Positions 24,445 through 35,814 of a DNA stretch of 64,000 nt are shown one piece after another (positions within the stretch are counted from its first letter, which is position 1; every line of letters starts with the position of its first letter). The position numbers and the translations under genes are program-made. The notes beneath the pieces were generated by a model. That model ran no database searches, had not been told where the DNA came from, and saw only the letters and a list, made by a program, of their open reading frames with translations. The DNA is from Hoplostethus atlanticus (Eukaryota; Chordata; Actinopteri; Trachichthyiformes; Trachichthyidae), in NCBI GenBank assembly GCA_034670405.1, contig JAXDDX010000212.1:560151-624150 (forward strand), read 5' to 3'.

Positions 24445-24625
24445 CAGCCCGTTTCAAAAGTAGGTATACATTTTTAAATACATTATTAATACTCCCTGGA
24501 TTATTAAATATTTGTCCTGTTTCAAGGTTAATATGATCAATTGAAGTTAAAAATGACATACAGTTTTGATTTTCATTATTATTGTTAAAAATTGTACTAC
24601 TTGTAACTACTTTTGAAACACCCGG
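24445..24625. mobile_element. MITE with TA target site
   Basis: The left terminus is CAGCCCGTTTCAAAAGTAGG and the right terminus reads CTACTTTTGAAACACCCGG, an inverted pair of about 19 bp with few mismatches. TA flanks both sides (24443-24444 and 24626-24627). The core is about 180 bp, AT-rich and noncoding, which fits a mariner-type miniature element. Confidence 0.75.
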
Positions 24626-27242
24626 TATTTATAGTTATAATAGATTCTGTATGTGCTTTTGGACACACAGCACTTGATTGATTCTTGTGTTGTAACCCAA
24701 CACAAGTTAATTTTGTCTTTGTGCGTCCTGTTAGCAAGAGTGCATCAGTTAGGAAGGAGAGAGGGAAGGTGAGTGTGTATAACAAGTACGGGAGATTGAA
24801 AGGATTTTTACTGGACTAGTGGAATTAAGATTCAGCTCCGAGATATCAATCAACTGAAAGTCCTCCCCGAGAGAGGCTGGATAAATGAAACCAAACTCCT
24901 CTTCATTTAAAGCAGCACTAGGCTCCAAATGGCAGCAAGAACTTAACTAAAAAATTTGAACTTCATCCTGAATTTCAAAAGATTTCCCGCCAGTGTCCAT
25001 ACCCGACGCCAGATTTAATTTGAGCATTCAGCGTCTCAACTAGCGGGATGGGATTCTCTTCTTTGTTGCAGCTCAACTCTGTGATTTAGGCTGGTAAGAC
25101 AAGGGTATTTCTACATATAAATCTTACCTAGAGCAGCTTTAGCAGCGGTAGATGTGAGACGTGTGTGTTGGTGCTGTGGGTTCAGTGGTTCTCATTCACC
25201 CAGGAAAAGTCGACTGAGCACACATGCTCTTTTGTGGTTTGCGCCACACTCTTAGACTCAAGAGCACCACCATCAATCAGTCTAGCCATAAGAGCTTCTT
25301 TAACGCTCTTTAAGGCGCCGCTCACTGCCAGTAATCTTTATCTCATAATGAGCTGCCAGTTTTAGGAGCTGAGCTTGGTGAGATGCTCTAGCAACTCTTC
25401 AGAAGGGTCATGAATGAAATCTTCAATGGTTGCCATTTCAAAGAGGGACTTAAACAAGTCACTCAATGCAACAACTCAATCACAGGTTACAAATACACAA
25501 CACAAAACACCACAACACAAGAGACCTGAATGTCCCTGTCTAGCAGAGTATCCCCACTCTATAGCACCCGAAAAACTAAAGACATGCCCGTTCACAACCA
25601 AGAGCAAACGCCACAAGCGTCCATACTAAAGCAGCCTACAGATACTGCAAAGCGGCATAACTCGAATGCTCTCCCACTAATGGCTATTAACCATAAACAA
25701 AAGTAGAACTAGAGACTACCCATCAGCTACCACAGCAGCTCAGATTACTCACTCAAACCAGTACCATTATCTCCAAATGGAACTCATTAGTAATCACAAA
25801 TGTCCTCAAGACACTAAAAAACTCAACTAGCCTACCAACAAGCTCACATCAATCACTAGAGCTTTACACAAAAACCACTTACCATAAAAGTTAGGGTCAT
25901 GGACACAAAACACAGTGCCCAATGAATAGAACATGAAACTCACCTAACTGACACCCTACCCCCACTAGACAGCACAGTGACTAAGTCGCTGAGTGCAGTT
26001 TCACAATAAAAGATGAGCAACCCCCCCCGGGTACCTGCCTATCCTATGCTATACCTACTTATCTTCTGAGGCGTGCCAGGCTCGGGGCCACTTTAAAAGC
26101 CAACGTCAGCACTAGTATGGTAGTGAACAGCTTACCCCCAACAGAGAACCTTGTCTCCACCTAGGATTAGCCTAAAAAAATAAGAAAGGAAAAATAAGAA
26201 AAGTGTGAAAATGATAATTAAGTTTATTGCAACATATACATATCTGTGTCGAACAAAAGAGGATGGTGGAGGCTGGAGACCCTGCTGCTGCAGGGTCAGC
26301 TGCCAGGACAAAGAGAGAAAGCGTTTGGTGGTGGAGGAGGGGCTTATATAGCCTTCCTGGCCAGGTGTTCCAGTTAGGGTGGCATTGTTCCAGGGCACCT
26401 GAAACTCCACAAACAGATTGTCCTATTCATAACAGCCAGTCACTCACAGGGTGTGGGGGCCTTGTTCCAGAACAGAGTAAGGCCTGGACCGTGAGTTTTG
26501 AAAGACAGAAATCTCATCTGGCAAAGTAATAGTTGAGCATCAGTATTGATCAACAACCCTATCAACCCCCTGCAGATATATGATGGGCATTTTGTGCTAA
26601 GGGACTGTAAAATCATTCAAAATGCACCTTTAAGTCAGTTGGTGTTACAAACCAGCTTAGGGTGAAAAGGTGAATAGTACATTAAAGGTAACAAACACTA
26701 AATGTCAAAACAACAATGCTCTAAACTTTCTGGTTCTCAGTGTATTGTCTATATAACAAACCCTACCCATCTGGAAAAACAAGACAGATAAAAAATGACA
26801 ATTATTTGCAAATATCTTGTGACACACGTCTGCTGTCTGCATACAACAGGTTTTATTTGACACTATTTAAGAGCACACAGGAGCAGATTTCTAACAACTC
26901 TTGGTAAAGTTGATGATACACAAAAGTAAGGGAAATATAATACTTGATCACATTCATCAAAAGTCGTACATTTTGCTTAGAGGAAGCAAGAACTGCAATA
27001 TAAACCTTTTAATCATTAGTCACTGAAGGACCATATTAAGGAGAACTATTTCCTTGTGAAGTAATTCTGAACTAATTCATTACTGATGATTTGACAACAT
27101 AAAGTGTTTTGGTTTAAGAGAGAAGAACAATTCAACAATGTGAATAGTCTCGTATTGATGGAAATGTAGGAAATAGTTATAAGGTCTTTGCCCTATCCAT
27201 ATTGAGTCAACAATTGTTGGCAGAACTGCAAACTCACATACA

Positions 27243-27246
<4 letters not shown>
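24626..27246. other. Intergenic, no gene recognised
   Basis: No exon-like or transposon-like structure with definable ends. Open frames (25414-25629, 26132-26529) lack domains. Confidence 0.4.

Positions 27247-27280
<34 letters not shown>
27247..27280 (+). repeat. (CA)17 microsatellite
   Basis: A pure CA run. Confidence 0.95.
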
Positions 27281-27282
<2 letters not shown>

Positions 27283-27326
27283 CCTAACCATACACTCCTG
27301 TAACGGTTTTTCCTATTGTGTGTTAT

Positions 27327-27480
27327 GTCAAGTAGAGTTTATTGTCATTTCAGCCATACATGTAGCACATACAGCCAAACGAAATGTCGTTCCTCACAGG
27401 ACCAAGGTGCAGAAAGAATAACAGAACATAATACATGACATAAAATACAACCACCATAATAAATAAAAGAATGTAAATGT
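27327..27480 (-). mobile_element. LINE 3'UTR fragment (Rex1/CR1-like)
   Basis: The minus strand contains ggaacgacatttcgtttggc, then a tgacaataaactc end. This block is seen at the 3' ends of fish CR1-group LINEs. No coding sequence remains. A (TC)n run (about 27544-27569) follows. Confidence 0.5.
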
Positions 27481-27919
27481 GAAGTGAATAATACATGGCT
27501 CTGTTCCATACAAGCTCCTCTGACTTGCGTAGCGGCCTGTTTTCTCTCTCTCTCTCTCTCTCTCTCTCATAACAGGTTTATCAGTTATCAGTTTTGTACG
27601 CTGTTTATTTGGAATTGAGCACAATAACTCTAGGTAGCACAACATTAGCTTAGAAAATATTGCTCGATCTTGATAAAAGATTTGTGCTGAAAAATATTTT
27701 TTAGCATTGAGTAAAAATATTAAGAACAAACTACACCACCACAGGTGATAAATGGCTTGAATACCAACAGGTTTTTTTTACAGCTTTTCCCTTTTGGACG
27801 ACTACGTTACCCACTAACTCGGTGTTGTAAGTACCATACATACTAAGGCAGCTACAGATGTAACACAAAGGCAGGTGTGGTACAATGTGCAATGGTGTGC
27901 GAGATGATCAAGAGTTTGG

Positions 27920-28170
27920 GCACATGTGCAACTACAACTACAACAACTACTCTATTTTTACATTGCCATATTGTCTACATATTTATTTTATTTGTTAAAT
28001 GTATTTGTAAGTCTTGTAGTATTTTGTATTATCTCCTAGTTTTAGCCACCTTTTCCTTTTCAACCTTAGCATAGTGATTCAGAGCATGCCACCACGCATT
28101 TCACAGCACTTTTGAACCACTATAACTGTGTATGTGACGAATAAAACTTTTTAACCTTTTGAACTTTTAC
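27920..28170 (+). mobile_element. LINE 3'UTR fragment
   Basis: The end reads catgccaccacgcatttcac, then ctgtgtatgtgacgaataaa and a T/A-rich tail, as at the 3' ends of many fish LINE copies. Upstream is AT-rich with no coding frame. The clade is not certain. Confidence 0.5.
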
Positions 28171-28306
28171 CATGCAGCCCAGACACACCCCAAATGGAGT
28201 CTTCCATCCTGAAAGCTGCTGCTCTGTTTGCTGTGTCCTTCAAGGTTCCCACCCGTCATGGAATTTCTGGAATATATATTTATATTGTAATCATTGGTTT
28301 TCCTAT

Positions 28307-29001
28307 TACAGTTTCTCAATTGATTTGGCAAATTTCTCCAAACTAAGGTCCATACTCTCAAAACAGTTAACACAGCCATCTAAACATTTGGTAATTTTGC
28401 AAAACTAATAGTACATTTTCATTGTTTTCACACAAACTATAAAACTACATACATCATTTTGCCAAACATTACAAACAAAAAGTTCAAATTTAATTTCAAT
28501 TTGCCATGATATCGCAATCACATGACATGCTCAATTTCCAGCATATTGATGTCAGGTGGGTTAGTAAAGCACACAACACAGAAAGTGCTAATTGCTAAAT
28601 TGTTCACTCAATAATCAGTGCCTGCACTTCATTATGTATAACAGGAGTCACCTGAAGTCCATTTGTTTTTGTGAAAGCTATGGAGCCTGACCAAAGAATG
28701 GAGCAAGAGAATGAAAGCGTTTTCAGATCTGTAAGAATGAGAGGAGGTAGAGTAGGTGGAGGTGGAAGAGGAGGTATGGGAGGTAGAGGACATGGAGGAG
28801 GCCTGTGGCGATATAGACATGCCAGGGATGGATCCGGCCAGAGAAAACATACTCTGTGATGTAGATGAAATGCTCTGGCCTGACAGAGGTGAAAGGGTGG
28901 ATGATGAATAAAGTCATTGGTCACAACAGTAAACATGTTTGTGTTTTTTTTCTTTTGAAGAGATTTCATGTGTAAATCAATATCTCTACCTTCTTACTGT
29001 A
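28307..29001 (+). mobile_element. Internally deleted Tc1-like transposon
   Basis: The left end TACAGTTTCTCAATTGATTT and the following tttggcaaatttctc repeats are typical of one fish Tc1-like family whose transposase begins with a Gly/Arg-rich segment. A plus-strand frame from about 28680 gives MEPDQRMEQENESVFR and a Gly/Arg-rich tract (RMRGGRVGGGGRGGMGGRG). Just downstream, in another frame, the segment DPARENILCDVDEMLWPDRG resembles the C-terminus of the same transposase. The catalytic DDE core is absent, so this is a deletion derivative. The right end (tactgta at 28995-29001) matches the left only over its first bases. Confidence 0.55.
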
Positions 29002-29350
29002 TCGTAAATAGACAAACATGATAGCTATGACTGTGGCAGGGGGGTGTGGTTCTCCCAGCAGCTGTGGGCGGAGAGAAGGGGCAGGGGCTCAGCGGGGAGG
29101 TAGACGCACCTGTGAGTGGTTTGGCGGATTGTATGGCAATTAACCTGTGCTTAAATCCCTCACAGTGAAGCTGGGTCGAGGCTAGAGATGCCTGAGAGAC
29201 AGTGGCAGCCCTCAACGACCGAAGAAGCTAAAAAGCTCGTGATTTATGTTTGTATGTTGGCCGATGGGCCCAGACTGTTTTAAGAATGAGTAAAGCCTCT
29301 GTCTCTCCTAAACCTCCCTGTGTCTGCTCCATCCATCAGTTCCCTAGTGC
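29002..29350. other. GC-richer unclassified segment beside a hAT insertion
   Basis: Starts TGTGGCAG at 29032 and ends at the hAT target site (ccctagtg, 29343-29350). It could be a piece of an old LTR, but there is no second end, no TSD and no coding part, so it is left unclassified. Confidence 0.3.
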
Positions 29351-30495
29351 AGTGGTTCCCAACCTGGGGTGCGTGCCCCCCACAGGGGGGTCGTGAGGCC
29401 TTGGACGATTTGAGGCATATGTTTAGTAATAGTCAAATATTGGTTCAAAAATTCACAAGTTAATGCAAATACAATAGGGTGACCAGACGTCCCCGTTTTT
29501 GGTGGCCTGTCCCCGGCTGGAGCTGTCCCCAGAAATGTCCCCGTTTTTAACAGTGCGTTAAAAACAGACCGCAAAGTGAAATAATATTTTACGTGGCAAG
29601 AAAGACCGGGCAGCAGAGCCTACCGGTTGACGTCTCAATCGCGTTGTGCTTGTTTTGGCCAACAGAGGGGGCTGCTCGCTAGAGCTATATATATCACTCT
29701 TCTTCTACTACTAACTATCAAACGTCGTTTCAAGCCAGGTAAATTACAATCGTTTGACATACTAGCTAGTGATGTTATAATGTCAAAATGTATTATATAG
29801 CTAGATAATAGGGTTGAGCCGAATACTCGAATGAAACGAGTATCCGGTACGGATAATGTACTTTTTACGAGCAGGAGTATCATCCGAGTAAACTTTGTCA
29901 ATATCTGTACTCGTGATGAAGGAAAATCCTCATTGGGTATCTGTGTCCACATCGTTCCGCGATAGGCAGCCACACACGGAGCTGCTCTACTAAACAGAGC
30001 CTATACATAGTTCACTGCTGCTGCCGCGCCACGCAACACAATCTGTCCATCGTCACAGCCACTCTGTCCACAGGGATTAACAGCTCGCGACTCTCACTGC
30101 TTCTACACCGGTTAGGTTTTCTTCCATCGGCTCGCTCCTACCTCGGTTTGTAAAATATCTAAAGTCAGCCGAGTTACTTGGAGAATTTGGCTGGTACCGG
30201 ACGCGGTGCTTTTGACAATAATACAGTCGCGAGGCTGAATGCATATTTCCATGTTTGATCGCCAACACGGGCTGTTTGCATAAATCACCCAGGTTCACAC
30301 CGTCAGTTCATTTAAAAAAATAAAATAAAACCAGAGTAACGATCTAGGCTGTAAATAAATAACAGGCTGAATCTTGCATTGTGTCTCTCTCACTCTCTCT
30401 CTGTCTGTCTCTCTCACTCATTCACGCGCACACACACACACGCACACCACATAATTAACATTGTGTTTTACTTTGTGTAGAAATAAAAAATACCG

Positions 30496-30514
30496 CCCCC
30501 CCCCCCCCCCCCCC
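30496..30514 (+). repeat. Poly-C tract (19 C)
   Basis: A homopolymer of 19 cytosines inside hAT B. Its length is error-prone in sequencing. Confidence 0.9.
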
Positions 30515-30975
30515 ACAAAATAGTAGTAAAAAAAGGTAGTAAAAAAGCCCTGTGATCACACACACAAACATCACACTGTTTCAGGCTGCAACAAGTTATT
30601 TTGAGTATGAAAACTCTAGTTCATGCATTTTACTTAATGTGTTGTGTTCATTGATTGAAGTTTATTCATTCAAGTTTATAAAAAACTTTTCATGGATAAC
30701 ATTAGCGTCATGTTTTCTGTTAGAGAGTGGAGAGGAGGGAGAGGAGGAAGACTGGATAAGAAGAAGAGTGAAGGAGATAGAGGAGGAAAGGTAAAGATAT
30801 GATTACAGAGCCTGCCAATTTATTATTCCAAACAATGTTTTGAGATAAAATACAAAAATGAGGCAAGCAATGGGAATCTGTTAAGCAAAGTATTTTATCT
30901 GATAGTGTACTATTTATTATTAAAGATTGGAGAGGAAGGAGAAGAGAGTGACAAGGAAAAATTAAGGGAGTAAAG

Positions 30976-31150
30976 AGATTCAAGATTTCAAGATTCAAGA
31001 AGTTTAATTGTCACATACACACACGAGGTGTGTAGTGAAATGCAAAGTGGCAATGCTTAGCAGAAATGTGCAAAATAACAGGTTCACACTATTTACAATA
31101 ACCAACACAATATTTGAGTGTGAGTGAGAGTGACGGTGAAAAGGTAAAGA
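30976..31150 (-). mobile_element. Rex1-like LINE 3' fragment
   Basis: The plus strand starts ttcaagatttcaagattcaa and gaagtttaattgtcacatac, the reverse complement of a LINE 3' end with GAATCTT-type repeats. The same repeat type ends the LINE copy at 8284. Lies inside hAT B. Confidence 0.55.
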
Positions 31151-31427
31151 GAAGGAAATATACAGATTAGGTTGGTATAAGTATATTATGAAGTCACCAA
31201 TCGCATCATCATCTTATTTCTTTATTATGTTTAGTATTTCACATACTATTGTCTCTGTTTTTTAAAATTTTTTAAACTTCTGCTCTTATTCTACCCAGAC
31301 TACCAGGACCACTGAATGGCTGTTCAGATTGGATAGTTCTGTCTTGTCTGTCGTGTTGCTGTAATATAGTGCTTGTTAGTGTTGTTGGCTCACTACCCTG
31401 ACCCTTCCTCTTAGCCTTGCCTATTTG

Positions 31428-31768
31428 TCGTCAATTATGTGTCTGAGCTCTTGTTTATTGGCTCTTGTTCATTTGATACACTTATTTGTCTTAGCTCTTG
31501 TTTATTTGGTTCACTTATTTGTCTTAGCTCTTGTTTATTTGTTCTCTTATTTGTCTCATTTGTTTAAGATAAAGTAGGTTGCTAACTTATTGCACTCTTA
31601 CCTTAACACTAGTTATGCTCTTAGTTGCTTGTTTAGGAAGGAAATGCACTTACGATTTCTGGTGACTAGTAGTTTTCTTGCCTACCTATGTTGAATGCAC
31701 TTATTGTAAGTCGCTTTGGATAAAAGCGTCTGCTAAATGACTGTAATGTAAAAAAAATGACTGTAATG
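31428..31768 (+). mobile_element. Young SINE-like element, copy 2
   Basis: Collinear with 1938-2279 from tcgtcaattatgtg to the aaagcgtctgctaaatgact tail. I count about three substitutions or small indels in roughly 320 bp before the tail. Its tail has decayed into a T/A run with a second aatgactgtaatg. It sits inside hAT B and is therefore the youngest layer of this nest. Confidence 0.8.
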
Positions 31769-32433
31769 TTGTCTGTCATAGTGTGTCTGTTACAGTGTGT
31801 CAGTCTGGTAGTGTTGCTTGTCTGTCTTCTCTGTCTTGTACGTATACCTAATTAAATACACTGTATTGAACCATTGTAGTTGGACCATTTTCTTTATTGT
31901 GTGTACCATAGTTTCCATAGCTTCACTCACCATGGTACTGTAAACTATGATTTTCTGACACGGTTTACAAAGTTACTTTGTAAAAGTTAGTACCCAATTT
32001 TATCAGTCGGCCTGCACCATAGTTTATTACAGTACAACAGTGGTCAAAATACATGAAACCGGAATTGTCCCCCTTTTTTATTTCATAGATAATAACATTG
32101 CATATTTTAATGATATATTGACCGCCGAACTGGAAATGTCCCCGGTTTTCATTTCAGAATTCTGGTCACCTTAAAATACAAACTAACAAAATCCATCACT
32201 ATATATTATTATGTATTGTATACCCTAAAAACATTGCTCTCTCTACCATGAATATAGAACTAATTCAGACAAAAAACGGCCGCTGTTGTATAACTGTCTC
32301 GGCCACGCCCGTCTCAGCCACCGTACTCAGTCTCGCACTGTTCGAAACGCAGCTAACGTTAGCAAGAAGGAAAGGGAGCTAGCTAATGTTAAACATTCGC
32401 TAACGTTAGCCTACCTGCTGTTTGTGGTGAAAT

Positions 32434-32769
32434 ATGTCGGCGAAATGTAAGGGTACTGGCGATTACGGCTCATCAGCAGCCAAAAAGCAGACTTACTTAG
32501 ATAGCTACATAGGTTTAGGTTTTATGGAGGGAACAGACAAAACTCGACCAGTGTGTGATATGCAGAGAAAGGTTAGCTAACGATAGCATGAAGCCGAGCA
32601 AGATTTACTACGACATATCTGTCAGAAACGTCCTTCAGCGCACTTGTCGTCATCAAAACAAAAGCACGCAACAAACTGGACGTTCACAACGACTTCCGAC
32701 TAGCTGTCACTCACATTACACCTAACATCCCATCCCTGGTTACGAGCATGCAAGCCCAAGGTTCTCATT
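32434..32769 (+). pseudogene. Internally deleted hAT transposase in hAT A
   Basis: The start MSAKCKGTGDYGSSAAKKQT, then YIGLGFMEGTDKTRPVC, is the N-terminus and the beginning of a BED-type finger. A stop follows soon after. The remainder is the C-terminal end of a hATC dimerisation domain (SFSALVVIKTKARNKLDV and NIPSLVTSMQAQGSH, stop at about 32769). The DDE-like catalytic middle is missing entirely. The product could not transpose the element, which must have relied on a full-length relative. Confidence 0.65.
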
Positions 32770-32779
32770 AAAACAACAA

Positions 32780-33215
32780 GACAGAAATGCACTCGTTATG
32801 GTTATGAAAAGCTGCTCGTGGTTATGCTCTTATGAAAAGGGTTTTTGAATGCACTAAAAAGAATAAAATAAAGAGCAATTAAATGTGGTAGGCCTTTGCC
32901 ATAAACAGGAATACATTTATAAATGTGAAACAAACAAATAGATGCTGTAAATGCAATGATGAATAATGAAATTGAATTGAAATTGAATGCACTTGTTATT
33001 GTTATGGTTATAAAATGCTGGTTATGCTGTAGTTGTGCACTTATGAAAAAAAAATTTTAAGAACTATCTATCCCCTCTAAAAAAGAATAAAATAAAGAGC
33101 AATGAAATGTGGTAGACCTTTGCCATAAGCAGGAATACTTATAGGCCTAAATGTGAAACAATTAGATTTAATGTGAAACACTGTAAATGCAATGATGATA
33201 TGATATGGGGGGATT
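32780..33215 (+). repeat. Two-copy tandem repeat of about 200 bp
   Basis: Blocks starting at about 32785 and 32985 share gaatgcac, tggttatgctcttatg/gtgcacttatg, aataaaataaagagcaat, aatgtggtag and cctttgccataa in the same order. This is part of the hAT A 3' region. Confidence 0.7.
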
Positions 33216-33346
33216 GTAAAATTCTACCAGCTAATAAATACATGAAAAAAAAATGCTTCTTTTAAGTAGGGGGGGGGGGCTCAGATTGAATCAGGTTTGA
33301 GTCAGGGGGGCTCTGAGAAAAAAGGTTGGGAACCCCTGCCCTAGTG

Positions 33347-35422
33347 GAGCGGTTTTCAAAGTGTGAGGCGCGCCTCCCCTGGGGGGCACCAGAGTGTTTC
33401 AAGGGAGGCGCAGAGAAACTCCTGTGTAAAATAAATTAAATAAATTGGTTTTATGTTTTGAATGAAATGTGATTTTTTTTTTTTAAAGACAAACTATCTA
33501 AAGAAATAATGGGACAGATGTGTGTTAAATTTGAGGACATTGCAGGCTGTATTACGTTCTATAAATTCAATAAATGTAGCCTTCCCACCCTACTTTGCGC
33601 CAAAACGTCAGCATTTTGATGGATGGATGGATTTGATGGACATTTTGATGGATGTCTAGCTAGCTGTTAGCAAAATGAAGAGGTTTCTGACACCAGCAGT
33701 GCCACGGCCTGAGCCTGCTGTGGCAATGGCAACAAACCGAAGCGTTGAAAATACGATGAAGCGTACATCAACTTGGGATTTACATGGATAGGATCTAGCG
33801 ATACCCCACGACCGCAATGTGTCATTTGCAAAGAGGTGCTGGCTAATGATAGCATGAGACCTGCAAAACTTCGCCGACATCTGGAAACTAAGCACAACGA
33901 GCTAGCATCAAAACCACCAGATTATTTCCAAAGGAAACTCGAGACGTTACAAGGACAAAAGCGGGTAATTACAGAATTCAGCAAAGCTAATGTCAAGGCC
34001 ACTGAGGCTTCATATCGGGTTGCATTACGCATCGCCAAAGCAGGTAAACCACACAATATTGGAGAAACCTTAGTGCTGCCAGCTGCCAAGGAAATGTCTT
34101 CCATAATGATGGGAGACAGCAGCGGCTAAGCTAGACCCTATCGCACTATCAAACAATACTGTGGCTCGCCGCATTTCGGACATGTCATTGGATATGAAGG
34201 AGCAAGTGCTGGATGGCATTCGGGAGAGCTCTTTCTTCGCTCTGCAGATTGATGAATCCACTGACGTGGCCAACTGCGCACAACTGCTTGTATATGTGCG
34301 GTACACCAAAGACATGGACATCCATGGGGAATTTTTATTCTGTCATCCCCTGCTCGCCCATATAACTGGTGAAGACATTTTCAACGCCTTGAATGACTTC
34401 ATGAGAGAGAATGGGATTGTCTGGGCACGGTGCTGTGGCATCTGTAGTGATGGGGCAAGGGCAATGACAGGCCGCCAAAGTGGTCTCATAATCAGGGTGC
34501 AAGAACTGGCTCCAGCTGCTCTTTGGACCCACTGCATGATACATCGTCAGGCCTTGGCAGCCAAGAGGATGCCAGATGAGCTGCGTACTGTCCTAAACGA
34601 TGCTGTCAAGATTGTGAACTTCATCAAGGCACGCGCCCTAAATGCCCGTCTATGTGAGGAAATGGGCGCGCACCACAAACAGCTGCTTCTTCACACTGAA
34701 GTCCGCTGCTGTCTCGGGGCAAGATCCTATGCCGCCTCTGTGATTTGTGCGAGGAAGTCCTGCTTTTCCTTTCAGATGCCAAGTCCCCACTGCTCCAGCA
34801 CAAGCTGACCTACCTCGCCGATATCTTTGAGCGCATGAACGCGCTTAATGCATCTTTGCAGGGTAAGGAGTGCAATGTGTTTTTGGCACATGAGCGGGTG
34901 TCTGCATTTAGGAAGAAGCTGGATCTGTGGGCTACCCATGTGGAGCAGGGATCTGTGGTGATGTTTCCCACCTTGGAGGACGTAATGCAGCGGGCAGAGC
35001 TGTCAGTGGTCACTGAACACCTGAGGGGATTGTGTCAGCAGTTTGCAAATTATTTTGCAGAAGAGACTGTGAAGGACGAGTGGATTCGAAATTCATTCAT
35101 GTTCAAACCAGCTTCAAGTGACCGACTGTCCATTCATGAGAAGGAGGCTTTGGCTGAGCTGAGCACTGACCGGGAGCTGCAGCAGAAGATTGGAAACTTT
35201 TGGCTGTCTGTGGAGAGCGAAAAATCACGGAAAAATCACTGACAAAGCTCCTACCCTTCACATCCACTTACCTGTGCGAGTCAGGATTTTCTGCATTGAC
35301 TTTTATCAAGAACAAGTACCGTTCAAGGCTTCAAGTGGAGAATGACCTTTGTTTATTCCTGTCATCAGTGCATCCCCGCATCCATCACCTGTGCGCAACA
35401 AGGGTGCAGATCCATCAAGGGG
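33347..35422 (+). mobile_element. hAT transposon C (BED/hATC family), 3' end lost
   Basis: The 5' terminus gagcggttttcaaagtgtga followed by ggcgcgcctccc is the start of a hAT element whose transposase resembles the domesticated ZBED5/GTF2IRD2-type genes. The coding remnant runs to about 35420. Beyond it sequence unrelated to the element begins, and no 3' terminal repeat was found. It starts directly at the hAT A target duplication. Confidence 0.75.
33674..35420 (+). pseudogene. hAT transposase, BED finger plus hATC domain (broken)
   Basis: Starts MKRFLTPAVPRPEPAV. A BED-type zinc finger follows: CVICKEVLANDSMRPAKLRR and HLETKH give C-x2-C ... H-x4-H. The catalytic core shows FFALQIDESTDVANCAQLLV, GICSDGARAMTGRQSG and HCMIHRQALAAKRMP, classic hAT blocks. 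The insertion domain and the hATC dimerisation end (STYLCESGFSALTFIKNKYR, RLQVENDLCL) follow. The expected length of about 580 residues is nearly complete, but the frame changes at about four places (near 33750, 34130, 34720 and 35230), so it is not translatable as one protein. This looks like a moderately old transposon and not a host-domesticated gene. Confidence 0.85.
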
Positions 35423-35814
35423 TGTGCCACCCTAACCCCGACTGGGAGACCCTTGCAGGCTGCCCCCGGCTGCATCCTCCGCGGACCTTGGACGGACTCC
35501 GCGGCATGAGACGGCCCGCTCCCGCTCCGTCTCTCCGGCTCCGTCTCTCCGGCTGCTGCTGGCTTGCTCTCTCTCTGTTCACAGTCGACTCCCGATCGCC
35601 TGTCGACTCTCAGTCACACAGTCAGTCACACAGTCAGCCTCTCACACTGACGCGCACACCCTCACACATCCACACACAGGTTAAAAAGGCCTCAGCTGGA
35701 ATCAGCCTCAACTGGCTGCAGCTGGTACCGGATCCAGGGAAGAGGCATTCCACCGACTCACCTCTCTCCTGGATCCAATTAAGCCTCACCCCACCCTCCC
35801 CCCAGTCTGCCACA
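35423..35814 (-). mobile_element. Possible solo LTR (fossil)
   Basis: Read on the minus strand it begins TGTGGCAG and ends GGCACA, about 390 bp. It has the TG...CA ends and mixed composition of a fish Gypsy-type LTR. No flanking target duplication and no internal region were found, so the call is weak. It lies where hAT C loses its 3' end. Confidence 0.3.

Larger units (their letters stand above)
29475..32173. mobile_element. hAT transposon B, nested in hAT A
   Basis: The termini are TAGGGTGACCAGACG at the left and, reverse-complemented, TAAGGTGACCAGAATTC at the right. The 8-bp target duplication aaatacaa is perfect (29467-29474 and 32174-32181). About 2.7 kb. Its content includes a SINE-like copy (31428-31768), a LINE 3' fragment (30976-31150), a poly-C tract (30496-30514) and an acidic exon-like stretch (30724-30793, EEGEEEDWIRRRVKEIEEER, then a GTAAAG donor-like site). 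No intact transposase was found. Confidence 0.88.
29351..33338 (+). mobile_element. hAT transposon A (nonautonomous, host of nested insertions)
   Basis: Left terminal repeat CAGTGGTTCCCAACCTGGGG and right terminus GGTTGGGAACCCCTG are inverted partners typical of Charlie-like hAT elements. The 8-bp target duplication ccctagtg is perfect (29343-29350 and 33339-33346). The own sequence of the element is 29351-29474 plus 32174-33338; the rest is a nested hAT. Its only coding trace is a deleted transposase (32434-32769). Confidence 0.9.

Noticed and set aside
29032-29350. A solo LTR on the plus strand
   Set aside because: It starts TGTGGCAG like the minus-strand segment at 35423-35814, but no end, target duplication or internal part could be defined.
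33674-35420. A domesticated ZBED-type host gene
   Set aside because: The frame is interrupted several times and a hAT terminus sits just upstream, so it is a decayed transposon copy.
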